A stretch of DNA of 64,000 bases from JAOTVV01 sp041602035. GTDB taxonomy: Bacteria > Gemmatimonadota > Gemmatimonadetes > Gemmatimonadales > GWC2-71-9. The stretch spans positions 162,396-226,395 of the forward strand of contig JBFIHA010000002.1 in NCBI GenBank assembly GCA_041602035.1, written 5' to 3'. The position numbers were made by a program, and so were the translations under genes. Shown here piece after piece: positions 1 to 9,040 of this stretch (positions within the stretch are counted from its first letter, which is position 1; the number at the start of each line of letters is the position of its first letter). Below the pieces are notes generated by a model. That model ran no database searches, was not told the origin of the DNA, and was given only the letters and a program-made list of their open reading frames with translations.

Positions 1-1
1 A

Positions 2-1738
2 GTGCAGGGCCAGGAAGACATCATCCCGACGCGGGAGCTCATGAGCACCTTTCCGCTCCGTGAGGGCGATCCGTTCAACCGCGTGCTGATGCTGGCGTCG
101 GCCGACACGGTGCGCCTCCGGCTTGCAAACCGGGGCTATCCGTTCGCCGAGGTGTTTCGGAACTTCGACATCGATCTCGAGAGCCGTACCGGCACCGTGG
201 ACTTCGAAGTGGATCCGGGTCCGAGGACCACCGTCGAGCGCGTGGAGATCGGTGGGCTCCGTGACGTGGACGAACAAGTCGTGCGGCGGGCAATCTCCGT
301 CGAGCCGGGCAAGCTGTTTCGGTTGCGAGACCTCTATCGGAGTCAGCTTGATCTGTACCGGACCGATCTCTTCAGCTACGTGAGCGTAGCCCTCCCCGAT
401 TCCACGCGCGGCGCGACTACACCGGACTCGATGGTGACCGTTCGCGTTCGTCTCGCCGAGGGGCCTCGACAACGTCTCCGACTCGGCGGAGGCTATGGCA
501 CGATCGACTGTTTTCGGGCGCTGGGGAGCTGGACACTCCTGGACTTTCTCGGCAACGGTCGGTCGCTGCAGCTTCGCGGGCAGGCCTCGCAGATCGGGGC
601 TGGCACACCACTCGATGCCGGATTCCAGAACTCCGTTTGCGGCGCTCTGGCGGACGAAGACACCAGTCGATTGAAGCTGAACTACAATCTCACCCTCACG
701 TGGCACGAGCCGTACGTGTTCTCGCGGCGCACAAGTGCCAACCTCTCCGTGTACGGGGAGCGCTACACCGAGTTCCGGGCGTACCTCCGTGAGGCCGTTG
801 GCGGCGAAGTCGCCGTCACTCACCATCCGGAGCCACGGATCCCGGTGACCCTGTCGTATGGGCTGTCGTACGGTAGCACGAGAGCCGACCCGGCAGCGCT
901 GTGCACGTTTCTCAACGTGTGCCGTGTCGAGGATACGCGGGTCTTCACTGAGGATCGACTCCGGGCGACGCTGTCGCTGTCGGCGGTGCGCGATGTGCGG
1001 AACTCGGTGCTGAATCCCACCGCGGGGAGCTGGCTGGGGTCGGAGATCCGGTGGGCGTCTCCAACCATCGGGTCCGACTCGCTGATCCGGTTCGCCAAAG
1101 GCACGTTGGAGTTCTCGGTGTACGGCCGCACCGGCCGGCACAGCGTGCTGAGCGTTCGCGCCAAGATCGGCCGCATCTTCCCGGCCACGCTCGGGGCCGG
1201 CGCGCAGGATTTGCGGCTCGTCCCCCCGGACGAGCGGTTCTACGGCGGGGGCGCCAGCACGGTTCGCGGATATGGACAGAACGAGCTGGGGCCCAAGGTC
1301 CGCGTGTTGGATACGGTCATCGTGCGCACCGAGGATCGGAACGGGCTGCCCGTGCAGGTGGTGGATAGCGTCATTCGGACGTCGCCGATCGGCGGGAACG
1401 AGCTGATCATCCTGAACGCGGAATACCGAGTCCCGCTCGCCGGGTTCTCGAACCGGCTCGCCGCCGCCGTCTTCGTGGATGCCGGCCGAGTGGTGGACCG
1501 CACCAGTGACGTGGCGCGGGGAAGCGGACTCCGAATCACGCCAGGGATCGGGATGCGGCTCGCCTCCCCGCTCGGGCCGATTCGCCTGGACGTCGCCTTC
1601 AATCCGTACCCCACGGACGAGACGCCGTTGTATAGAAAGGAAGGGTCCGACCTGGTCCTGGTGACGCAGACCTATCAGCCGACCCGCTCGTTCTTGGGTC
1701 GCTGGCGATTGCACTTCTCGGTGGGACAACCGTTCTAA
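2..1738 (+). CDS. Omp85-family outer-membrane protein (TamA/BamA-like), 5' partial
   Basis: At least 578 residues. The frame is already open at the left edge, so the GTG at base 2 is probably not the true start. The first ~125 residues look like one or two POTRA repeats (beta-alpha-alpha-beta, with phrases such as VERVEIGGL and LYRTDLFSYVSV). The remainder alternates amphipathic strands like a 16-stranded barrel. The FYGGGASTVRGYGQNELG segment carries the VRGY signature of the Omp85 barrel, whose Arg sits inside the pore. The barrel strand ends in a short aromatic C-terminus (VGQPF), as outer-membrane proteins do. Its stop overlaps the start of the TamB-like gene by one base, so the two form a TamA/TamB-type pair. 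It could alternatively be a BamA paralogue; the missing N-terminus prevents a decision. Confidence 0.85.
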   Translation: MQGQEDIIPTRELMSTFPLREGDPFNRVLMLASADTVRLRLANRGYPFAEVFRNFDIDLESRTGTVDFEVDPGPRTTVERVEIGGLRDVDEQVVRRAISVEPGKLFRLRDLYRSQLDLYRTDLFSYVSVALPDSTRGATTPDSMVTVRVRLAEGPRQRLRLGGGYGTIDCFRALGSWTLLDFLGNGRSLQLRGQASQIGAGTPLDAGFQNSVCGALADEDTSRLKLNYNLTLTWHEPYVFSRRTSANLSVYGERYTEFRAYLREAVGGEVAVTHHPEPRIPVTLSYGLSYGSTRADPAALCTFLNVCRVEDTRVFTEDRLRATLSLSAVRDVRNSVLNPTAGSWLGSEIRWASPTIGSDSLIRFAKGTLEFSVYGRTGRHSVLSVRAKIGRIFPATLGAGAQDLRLVPPDERFYGGGASTVRGYGQNELGPKVRVLDTVIVRTEDRNGLPVQVVDSVIRTSPIGGNELIILNAEYRVPLAGFSNRLAAAVFVDAGRVVDRTSDVARGSGLRITPGIGMRLASPLGPIRLDVAFNPYPTDETPLYRKEGSDLVLVTQTYQPTRSFLGRWRLHFSVGQPF

Positions 1739-4700
1739 TGGCCCGTCGCCTCTCCGTCGCGCTCGCCCTCGCCGCTGCCTGGATCGTTGGCGTCACGTTG
1801 GGTGTGGCCGGCGCTGCGCTCCGGACCCAGAGTGGTCGGCTCGCCCTCGTGGCGTGGGTCCTCGATGTGGCGAACCGCGCAGTCGTTGGTACGGTCGAGG
1901 TGGGCGACGTCGGCGGCTCCTTCCTAAGAGGGCTCGAGCTTCGAGACGTGGTGGTCGCTACCGAGGACGGCTCCCCCGTGCTGCGCGCGGAGCTGGTCGG
2001 GATCGGCTACGGCGTTCGGGAGTTCATGCGCGGCCGGATCGTGTTCGGGGAGCTGAGGCTCTCGCGACCCGAGATCACGGTCGTACAGACGCGGTCAGGA
2101 GCCCCTTTCAACTTCGAGACGCTGTTCCCGAGCGACGACCGCCCCGACCCCACGCCCGGACGGCTCATCGCCTTCGGCAATGTGTCGATCACCGACGGCC
2201 GGATCGTCGTGAAGACGCCGGTGCCCAACGGTGCCGTGCCCGTCCGCGAACAGGAGCCGGGGCCCGACGGTCCGCTGCAGGTCCGCCGATTCGAGCGCCT
2301 GGGGGCCCAGCTGGACTATCTGAGGATTTCGTCGTCCCGACGGGACGACCCGATCCTGGTCGAGATCGCCCGGCTGCGCACGGAAGTGTCGGATCCGGTG
2401 CTCAGCGTCTGGGACTTGCGTGGGACGGCGCGGGTGTGGAGCGATTCCCTCGGACTCGAGTTGGCCCGGATCGAGCTGCCGCACACCGAGGCACGACTCG
2501 AGGGCACCGTGACATGGATCGCGGGCTCGTTGGGCTTCGCTCTCGAGGGTCGGGCGTCACCGGCCGAAACCGACGACCTCCTGGGACTGGTTCCGGCACT
2601 CCCGGCTGGGCTCCGAGGTGAGGCGCGATTCGAGACGCGGACATTGGGCGACGACGCGATCGCCTTCGCGGGGCACAACCTGGATGTCCGTGGCCGCGAG
2701 GGTGGCCGCATGCGCGGACGATTGGGCATGCAAGTCGGACCGGGCGAGCGGTGGGCGTTCAGGGAGACCACGCTCGAGTTGGACGACTTCGATCTGGACT
2801 ATGTGCGCGGCTACCTGGATACGCTTCCATTCGTGGGACGCGTGACGGGTCGGGTGTCGGCGGACGGGCCGGCGGAGCGGCTCAGCCTCGAGCTGAACGC
2901 CGCCTTCCGCGACCTCGTGGTGGAAGGGGAACCCGTGTCGCGGGCCCGCGGCTCAGGCATCGTCTCTGTGAGTGAGGATGATTTCGTTTTCCGCGGCTTC
3001 ACGATTCGGGATGCCGACGTCAGCCTCGCGACCGTGGAGCGGCTGGTCCCTGCCATGCTCCTGCGTGGACGACTCGCAGGATCGGGAACCCTCACCGGTC
3101 CGTGGCTGAACGCGACGTACGAGGGAGGACTCAGACACCGTGATGCCCCGCTGCCGGAGAGCGCTGCCACCGGTCGGCTCACCCTCGACACGCGTGGCGA
3201 GACGCTTGGTGTGTGGACCGAGCTCACGTTCGACTCCCTGCGTCTCGAGGGATTGCGCTCGAGCTTCGAGGGGTCCGACCTCGCGGGTGCGTGGCAGGGA
3301 ACCGTCGCGCTGGCGGGCTTCGTCGACTCACTCGCGGTCACGGGGAGGCTCGAGGGCGATGCCGGTGTGCTCGAGGTCGCAGGCGCGTTGTTCTTCCTCG
3401 AAGACGGATCGGGCTCGCACCGGCTGGATGTCCGAGCCGAACGCCTCGACCTAGGCCGCCTGTCGCCGCGGTTTCCGAGCACGGTGTTGAGTGGGTCGAT
3501 GATCGGGTCGGGTGGCTTCGCTACCGACGAGGCGCATCCCTTCCGCGCGGCCGTCACGCTCGGCCGCTCCTCGGTTCAGCGCATTGACCTGGACACGGCC
3601 GCCGCCGTGGCGGTCGTCGCGCCCACGCGCGTGGCCTTCGACACGCTCACCATCGAGGCTCGTGCGCTCCGCATCCACGCCGCCGGTGGCGTGGGTCTCG
3701 ACACCGCGGCGCGGGACACCCTGCTGTTCACCGCCGTCACGGACTCGATCGGGATCTTCGAGCCGGTGCTCGAACGGCTCCTCGGTCCACTGGAGGCGAC
3801 GGAGGAAGCCGTCGCGCGCCCTTCGGGGACCGCGCGTGCCGCGGGTCGGGTGGTGGGGTCCATCAGTGGATTCCAGGTGGTCGCCGACCTCGACTTCGCG
3901 CAATTGCGCCGGGCCGACGCCTACGTCTCCCACGCCGGCGGGGTGTTCACCTGGGTCTCCGCGACGCGCAGCCTGGGGCTCGACGCGTCGATCGACTCGG
4001 TAGGCGTCGGGGCGGTGGCCCTGGGTGACGTGCGCGTGGCCCTGCACGGGCAACTGGAGGCGTTGGGGTGGCAGGCACAGTCACGCCTCGGTCACGGAGC
4101 GTGGATCGGGGCCGGACGTGTCGTGCGCGATTCGACATCGACCGAGTTGGTGTTCGACTCGCTCGGGTTGAGCTTGGCATCGGGACCGTGGTTTTTGGAT
4201 CGGGGGGCGTCGATCGCGATGGACGACAGCGGCCTCACCTTCACAGAACTGGTGCTGCGCAACCGGTTGGGTCCGGGAGTGGTGTCCGTCCGCGGCCGCT
4301 GGCCCTTCCGCGGCGAGGGCGTGTTGGAGGGATCGATCGACGGGCTGCAGTTCGGTGACGTGATGGTGCTGGCGTTCCGCGATCCGGAAGAAGCGGCCGG
4401 TGAGCTGAGCGGGACGTTCACGCTCGGAGGCACGGCCCGCGCGCCCGTGCTCTCATTAGCCGCCAACTTGCGCGACGTACGCTATCGGAACTTCAGCGCG
4501 CCGTATACGCAGGGTCTGTTCCAGTACCGCGATCAGCGACTCCGTGGTGATTTCGAGCTCCGCGAGCTTGGGGTTCCGATCCTGATGGTTACGGCAGAGC
4601 TCCCGCTCGACTTGGCGCTCACCGGTGTCGACCGGCGGCGGCTTCCGGGACCGGTGACGGTACGCGCGAGAGCGGAGGATGTCGATCTCGCGTTGCTCGA

Positions 4701-6072
4701 AACGACCCTGCCCCAGGTTCAGGAAACCGTCGGGAGCTTCGATGCCGACTTCGGTGTCGAGGGCACATGGGAGCGGCCACGCCTGACTGGTCAGCTCGCG
4801 ATCAGGAATGGTGGCGCCACGTTTCCGGGGCTCGGCGTGCGGCATGAGGCGATCGATGGCCGGCTCTCGCTCTCGGGTGACACGGTCTGGGTGGACGCCC
4901 TCTCGATCCAGAGCGGCTCGGGGACCGCCAATGTCGGCGGGTACGTTCGCTTTGAAGAGCTGAGCAAACCGACTCTGGCCCTGAGCATCACCTCGGCCAA
5001 CTTCCGTACCATTGATGTGCGGGGGTACCTCACGCTCGCGACCACGGCCAGAGTACGACTCGACGGGCCACTCTATCAAGCCCGACTGACCGGCAACGCC
5101 ACCGCCACGCGCGGGGTGCTCTACTTCGCCGACCTCGTGACCAAGGAGATCATCAACCTCGAGGATTCGCTGTACGCCCAGTTCGTGGACACGGCCCTCG
5201 TGCGCCAACAAGGACTCGGTGCGGAGTTCCAGAGCCGATTCCTGGACAGCCTGCGGATCGATAGTCTCAGAGTGGACATGGGGCGCGACTTCTGGCTGCG
5301 TTCGACCGAGGCCAACGTCCAGCTCGCCGGAAACGTGTTCGTCAGCAAGGTGCGACAGCAGTACCGACTCGACGGTGTGCTCGAAGCGCCGCGGGGCATC
5401 TATCGGTTGCAGCTGGGTCTCGGGACGAACAGGGACTTCACGGTGACACGGGGGCAGATTCGCTATCTCGGTACCTCGGATCTGAACGCGGACCTGGACA
5501 TCGACGCTCGGCACGTCGTGCGCGGGACGACGGGTGAAGACGTGAACGTGGACGTGCACATCGGCGGCACCCTGTACGATCCTCGGCTCACCTTGTCCAG
5601 TGATTTCCAGCCGCCACTGTCGGAGCCCGAGATCATCAACTACCTGGTGTTCGGCGCTCCGACCCTCCGGGAGGGCCCTGGGGGAGGGTTGGAATCGCGG
5701 CTGTTCGCCCAGTGGCTCACGACGGCGTTCACGGGACAACTCGAGTACGCGTTGATCTCGGACCTCGGCATCCCATTGGACTACCTTCAGATTCGGCCGA
5801 CCACGACGGTGAGCGGACTGAGCGGGGCCGAGGTCGCGGTCGGGAAGCAGTTTCAGGTGCTCGGCACGACCGCGTTCCTCACGGCCAGCCCCCGGTGGTG
5901 CCGGCGGCAGGCGACGTCCTTTGGTGTCGGGGCGAGCCTCGAGTTTCGATTGAGCCGGCAGTGGCTGATTGCGGCGAGCGTGGATCCGCTGACCAGCTGC
6001 GAAAACCCGTCGGCGCAGTCCGCGGCGAACTACCAGTTCGGGGCCGACTTGTTCTGGGAGAAGCACTACTAG
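1738..6072 (+). CDS. tamB: TamB-like translocation and assembly module protein
   Basis: 1444 residues. An N-terminal membrane anchor (Ala/Val-rich, residues ~5-28) is followed by a very long run of short beta strands typical of the AsmA/TamB bridge proteins that span the periplasm. The last ~300 residues match the TamB C-terminal (DUF490) domain: a PRGIYRLQLG-type segment, the DLNADLDIDARHVV stretch, and IINYLVFGAP near the end, which is strongly characteristic. TamB-family proteins help barrel proteins insert and are implicated in moving phospholipid to the outer membrane. The gene sits directly behind its Omp85 partner (TAATG junction) and abuts the lipid-kinase-like gene (TAGTG junction), so the three are probably co-translated. 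A long antisense frame over the 3' half is a compositional shadow. Confidence 0.9.
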   Translation: MARRLSVALALAAAWIVGVTLGVAGAALRTQSGRLALVAWVLDVANRAVVGTVEVGDVGGSFLRGLELRDVVVATEDGSPVLRAELVGIGYGVREFMRGRIVFGELRLSRPEITVVQTRSGAPFNFETLFPSDDRPDPTPGRLIAFGNVSITDGRIVVKTPVPNGAVPVREQEPGPDGPLQVRRFERLGAQLDYLRISSSRRDDPILVEIARLRTEVSDPVLSVWDLRGTARVWSDSLGLELARIELPHTEARLEGTVTWIAGSLGFALEGRASPAETDDLLGLVPALPAGLRGEARFETRTLGDDAIAFAGHNLDVRGREGGRMRGRLGMQVGPGERWAFRETTLELDDFDLDYVRGYLDTLPFVGRVTGRVSADGPAERLSLELNAAFRDLVVEGEPVSRARGSGIVSVSEDDFVFRGFTIRDADVSLATVERLVPAMLLRGRLAGSGTLTGPWLNATYEGGLRHRDAPLPESAATGRLTLDTRGETLGVWTELTFDSLRLEGLRSSFEGSDLAGAWQGTVALAGFVDSLAVTGRLEGDAGVLEVAGALFFLEDGSGSHRLDVRAERLDLGRLSPRFPSTVLSGSMIGSGGFATDEAHPFRAAVTLGRSSVQRIDLDTAAAVAVVAPTRVAFDTLTIEARALRIHAAGGVGLDTAARDTLLFTAVTDSIGIFEPVLERLLGPLEATEEAVARPSGTARAAGRVVGSISGFQVVADLDFAQLRRADAYVSHAGGVFTWVSATRSLGLDASIDSVGVGAVALGDVRVALHGQLEALGWQAQSRLGHGAWIGAGRVVRDSTSTELVFDSLGLSLASGPWFLDRGASIAMDDSGLTFTELVLRNRLGPGVVSVRGRWPFRGEGVLEGSIDGLQFGDVMVLAFRDPEEAAGELSGTFTLGGTARAPVLSLAANLRDVRYRNFSAPYTQGLFQYRDQRLRGDFELRELGVPILMVTAELPLDLALTGVDRRRLPGPVTVRARAEDVDLALLETTLPQVQETVGSFDADFGVEGTWERPRLTGQLAIRNGGATFPGLGVRHEAIDGRLSLSGDTVWVDALSIQSGSGTANVGGYVRFEELSKPTLALSITSANFRTIDVRGYLTLATTARVRLDGPLYQARLTGNATATRGVLYFADLVTKEIINLEDSLYAQFVDTALVRQQGLGAEFQSRFLDSLRIDSLRVDMGRDFWLRSTEANVQLAGNVFVSKVRQQYRLDGVLEAPRGIYRLQLGLGTNRDFTVTRGQIRYLGTSDLNADLDIDARHVVRGTTGEDVNVDVHIGGTLYDPRLTLSSDFQPPLSEPEIINYLVFGAPTLREGPGGGLESRLFAQWLTTAFTGQLEYALISDLGIPLDYLQIRPTTTVSGLSGAEVAVGKQFQVLGTTAFLTASPRWCRRQATSFGVGASLEFRLSRQWLIAASVDPLTSCENPSAQSAANYQFGADLFWEKHY

Positions 6073-6965
6073 TGGCACGCGCCCTCCTGATCTTTAATCC
6101 GGTCGCCGCTCGGGCGAACCTCAAAGTCGTGGACACGGTGGTCAAGGTGTTCAAGCGCGAGGGGTGGACGGCGGAGGTCGAGGGCACGTCGCGCATCGGG
6201 CATGCCAAGGACCTGGCGCGGGCGGGGGTCGATGCTGGCGTTGATCTCGTTGCCGTGTATGGCGGAGATGGCACGACGATGCAGGCCGTGGCTGGTATGG
6301 TCCACTACGAGGTGCCGGTGGCGCTGATTCCCGGTGGAACCGGGAATCTCCTCGCCGGCAACCTGCGGCTGCCACGGCGGCCGGCCGCCGCCGCGCGCGT
6401 CGCGATTCGGGGACGACCGCGGCCGATCGACCTTGGGATCCTCCCGAGGGACGACGGCCCGCACTATTTCGCTGTTGGCGCCGGCGCGGGATTCGACGCC
6501 GTGCTCATGGCCGAGACGACCGGGGCGGCCAAACGCCGCTGGCGTATGGCGGCATATGTCGCTACCGGTGTCGGAGCGATCGCGAGGCTCAAGGCGGTCC
6601 CTCATCGGCTCACGGTCGATGGCACGCCGATCGACGCGGACGCGGCCATGGTGCTGGTTGCCAACTGCGGGGAGATCGTGCCGCCGTTTCTGCGCCTGCG
6701 GAAGGGCGTGGTCCCCGACGACGGCGTGTTCGACGTGTTCATCGTGAATGCCAAGACCGTCATGGAAGGCGCCCATGCGCTGTGGCGCTTGGCCAGCGGC
6801 CTGGCCGAAGACAATTTCCGTATCAAATTCGCCCGGGGTCGGGAGGTCATCGTCGAGCCGGAGGAGCCGTTACCGGTGCAGTACGATGGGGAAGCAGCCG
6901 GGTGGACCCCGTTCACCGCCCGCATCGTGCCACACGCGATCAGTGTGATGGTGCCGCGGACCTAG
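6072..6965 (+). CDS. Diacylglycerol/sphingosine-type lipid kinase family protein
   Basis: 297 residues from a GTG that shares one base with the preceding TAG. The open frame extends further back over tamB, but homology starts exactly here with ALLIFNPVAA, the usual first strand of the DAGK catalytic domain. VYGGDGTTMQ holds the GGDGT nucleotide-binding motif and IPGGTGNLLA the second glycine motif of the family. Members phosphorylate lipid substrates such as diacylglycerol or undecaprenol-like lipids at the inner membrane; the substrate cannot be read from sequence. Its place behind tamB suggests a role in envelope lipid turnover, which is inference. There is no signal peptide or membrane span, as expected for a peripheral cytosolic enzyme. 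Confidence 0.88.
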   Translation: MARALLIFNPVAARANLKVVDTVVKVFKREGWTAEVEGTSRIGHAKDLARAGVDAGVDLVAVYGGDGTTMQAVAGMVHYEVPVALIPGGTGNLLAGNLRLPRRPAAAARVAIRGRPRPIDLGILPRDDGPHYFAVGAGAGFDAVLMAETTGAAKRRWRMAAYVATGVGAIARLKAVPHRLTVDGTPIDADAAMVLVANCGEIVPPFLRLRKGVVPDDGVFDVFIVNAKTVMEGAHALWRLASGLAEDNFRIKFARGREVIVEPEEPLPVQYDGEAAGWTPFTARIVPHAISVMVPRT

Positions 6966-6977
6966 TGGGGAGTCATC

Positions 6978-7160
6978 ATGGGTCAAGAAACCGATATCAT
7001 GGTCTGTCGCGCCTGTGGCAACGAGGAGCGCGCCTCCGAAGGGTACCCGTGTGCTGAATGCGGCGCATTCATCTGCGTCATCTGCAACATGCGTGGGGTG
7101 ACGCTGTGCAAGACCTGCCAAGGCAGCGCGGGGGGCGGGAAGATGCCGGGCAATGGGTAG
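6978..7160 (+). CDS. Small four-CxxC zinc-binding protein
   Basis: 60 residues, with eight cysteines in four CxxC pairs at positions 10/13, 25/28, 33/36 and 44/47. This is enough for two zinc sites in a cross-brace or double-ribbon arrangement. A GGGGAG ribosome-binding site ends five bases before the ATG. The gene lies 12 bases behind the lipid-kinase gene, and its last 8 bases overlap the HAD phosphatase start, so it is within the operon. The tail after residue 48 is Gly/Lys-rich and probably flexible. I do not recognise a named family. The high cysteine density and tight operon position argue that it is real. Role unknown: perhaps a protein- or nucleic-acid-binding adaptor. Confidence 0.75.
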   Translation: MGQETDIMVCRACGNEERASEGYPCAECGAFICVICNMRGVTLCKTCQGSAGGGKMPGNG

Positions 7161-7860
7161 CGTGTATCGCAAGTTGGTGCTGTTCGACATCGACGGCACG
7201 CTGCTGTGGTCGGCGGGGGCGGGCCGGTCCGCCATCGGTCGGGCACTCATGGACGAGATGGGTGCCACCGGCCCGATCGACGGCTACCGATTCGACGGCA
7301 AGACGGATCCGCAAATCGTCGTCGAGCTGATGACGGCGGCCGGCCACCCCGACGCCGAGAGCGAGGCCCGGATATCGGCCGTGTGTCGCCGGTACCTCGA
7401 GTTGCTGAAGGTCGAGCTGAGCAGCCGCAAGACCGGTATCCGTCTCTATCCGGGAATCGCCACCCTGCTCGCCACCATGGAACAGCGGCACGACGGCCTA
7501 TTGGGTCTCTTGACTGGCAACCTGGCACTGGGAGCGGAGTTGAAGCTCACCGCGGCTGGCGTGGATCCTGGACGGTTCCGGGTCGGAGCCTACGGATCCG
7601 ATTCGGCGGTGCGGGCGGAGTTGCCCGCCATCGCCGCGGCCCGAGCCGCGCCAATCATGGGTCGGGTGCCGCAGGGTAGGGACATCGTGATCATCGGCGA
7701 CACGCCGGCGGACATGACATGTGGCCAGGGAGTCGGCGCCCGCGCGCTCGGCGTCGCCACCGGTCGCCATTCGGTGGTTGACCTGCTCGCGGCGGGGGCC
7801 GATGTCGCCTTCGAGGATCTTAGTCAGACCGACGCGGTCATCGACGCCGTCTACGCGTGA
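7153..7860 (+). CDS. HAD-superfamily hydrolase, phosphoglycolate-phosphatase-like
   Basis: 235 residues. Motif I is VLFDIDGTLLWS, with the nucleophile and acid/base aspartates of the DxDxT signature. Motif II lies near LLGLLTGN (Thr). Motif IV is IIGDTPADMTCG, which supplies the acidic magnesium ligands. An all-helical cap domain sits between motifs I and II (about residues 20-95), the layout of Gph/PGMB-type phosphatases. The substrate cannot be told from sequence: a small phosphomonoester such as 2-phosphoglycolate or a sugar phosphate is likely. It overlaps the four-CxxC gene upstream by 8 bases and the unknown anchored protein downstream by 4 (GTGA). Confidence 0.88.
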   Translation: MGSVYRKLVLFDIDGTLLWSAGAGRSAIGRALMDEMGATGPIDGYRFDGKTDPQIVVELMTAAGHPDAESEARISAVCRRYLELLKVELSSRKTGIRLYPGIATLLATMEQRHDGLLGLLTGNLALGAELKLTAAGVDPGRFRVGAYGSDSAVRAELPAIAAARAAPIMGRVPQGRDIVIIGDTPADMTCGQGVGARALGVATGRHSVVDLLAAGADVAFEDLSQTDAVIDAVYA

Positions 7861-8594
7861 CCATCTCGAGAGCACTCCTACCCCTTCGCATCCCGGAACT
7901 GGGCCCCCACTTGGGAAAGCTCGTGACCGGCACGGGGCGCACTCCCGGAGGCCTGCGGCTGGACGCCGTGCGCGTACGTCTCGTCACCCGCCTGTTCGAG
8001 CGCGCTGGAGAGTCGAGACGGCTTGCCGCGAGGGAGCAGCGCCAGGAGTCTGTCGCCGCTATCGGCCGGGCCGCCTGGCTGGAGGCATGGGAGGAGGCGG
8101 TAGCGGCTGCGACAGAGCTGCTCGTCGAACGCGCTGCCCGACGCCTCCAGGCTGAGGCACAGGCCGTGCGGATGCCACGCCGTCGCCGCCGTCGCCTTGC
8201 ACCGGGAGCGGTGGATCGGCACGCCGTGCGTGGTCGACTGGGCTCGGGTGGTGCGGCCCTCGTGGCGGCGCTCGACGCGGTGGAGCGCGACGGCGCCGGC
8301 GTCGTCGCAGCCACCGGTGCCGAACCGACCGCCCTCACCGCGTGGCAGGAGGCTCTGACCACCGCGGGCCGCCGGCTCGAGGCCGCCTGGCTCGCGCTGG
8401 AGGAGACGATCGACGTCGAGTCGGCTCGGTGGGAGCTCGTCGCGTCCGACGTGGCGCGGTGGCGCCATTCGCTCTGGCCAGTGGTGCTCGTCGGGGTGGT
8501 CGCGCTCGCCGGAGCAACGTGGTTCGGGCTCGTCCTCGGCGGGTACGTGCCGTCCCCGGACTGGCTCACGACGCTGTGGCAGCAGGTGTTTTGA
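7857..8594 (+). CDS. Unknown protein with a C-terminal membrane anchor
   Basis: 245 residues from a GTG overlapping the previous stop (GTGA). I recognise no family. The first ~200 residues are Ala/Glu/Arg-rich and predicted helical, with a strongly basic patch (PRRRRRRL near residue 105). One hydrophobic span, SLWPVVLVGVVALAG and following, lies at about residues 206-230, then a short tail. This suggests a tail-anchored protein with a large cytoplasmic helical domain. It sits between a phosphatase and acpS, which gives no clear functional hint. Overlaps on the 5' side and near-contact on the 3' side support expression from the same transcript. Confidence 0.7.
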   Translation: MTISRALLPLRIPELGPHLGKLVTGTGRTPGGLRLDAVRVRLVTRLFERAGESRRLAAREQRQESVAAIGRAAWLEAWEEAVAAATELLVERAARRLQAEAQAVRMPRRRRRRLAPGAVDRHAVRGRLGSGGAALVAALDAVERDGAGVVAATGAEPTALTAWQEALTTAGRRLEAAWLALEETIDVESARWELVASDVARWRHSLWPVVLVGVVALAGATWFGLVLGGYVPSPDWLTTLWQQVF

Positions 8595-8596
8595 GC

Positions 8597-8980
8597 GTGA
8601 CGGTCCTCGGTCTTGGCATCGATCTCGTCGACGTGTCCCGTGTGCAACGACTGCTCGAGCGATACGGTGACCGCGCGCTTGAACGACTGCTGACGCGGGA
8701 GGAACGCACGTACTGCACGACGCGCGCGGTCCCCGCCATTCACATCGCGGCTCGCCTCGCCGCAAAGGAGGCCGCGTTCAAGGCGTTGGCCGGCGAGGCC
8801 GACGCACGGCGGATCTGGTGGACGGAGCTCGAGGTGCGGCGCGAGGCTGATGGCCGGCCCAGCCTTCACCTGCACGGCAAGGCGCGGGCACGTGGGGAGC
8901 GGCTCGGCGTCCGTTCATCCATGGTGTCGCTCACCCACGAGCATGGTCACGCCGCAGCGGTCGTGATTCTGCTCGGGTAG
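8597..8980 (+). CDS. acpS: Holo-[acyl-carrier-protein] synthase
   Basis: 127 residues, the usual AcpS length. It transfers 4'-phosphopantetheine from CoA to apo-ACP, activating it for fatty-acid synthesis. The N-terminal VLGLGIDLVDVSRVQ contains the magnesium-binding Asp of the GIDxV motif, and RLAAKEAAFKAL is the second signature with the catalytic Glu/Lys. I chose GTG 8597 because it gives the standard MTVLGLGID start. TTG 8591, which overlaps the upstream stop, is the alternative and would add two residues. The protein is cytosolic and acts as a homotrimer in known members. Confidence 0.92.
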   Translation: MTVLGLGIDLVDVSRVQRLLERYGDRALERLLTREERTYCTTRAVPAIHIAARLAAKEAAFKALAGEADARRIWWTELEVRREADGRPSLHLHGKARARGERLGVRSSMVSLTHEHGHAAAVVILLG

Positions 8981-9040
8981 CGCCCGCTCGAGCGCGCTCG
9001 CCAGTCGGTCGTCGCCGCAAAGCGACGGACCGCGATCGGC

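Noticed and set aside
4456..6078. 540-codon open frame antisense to tamB
   Set aside because: Low-complexity Arg/Glu/Gly-rich shadow in GC-rich DNA, no domain; tamB on the other strand is well supported.
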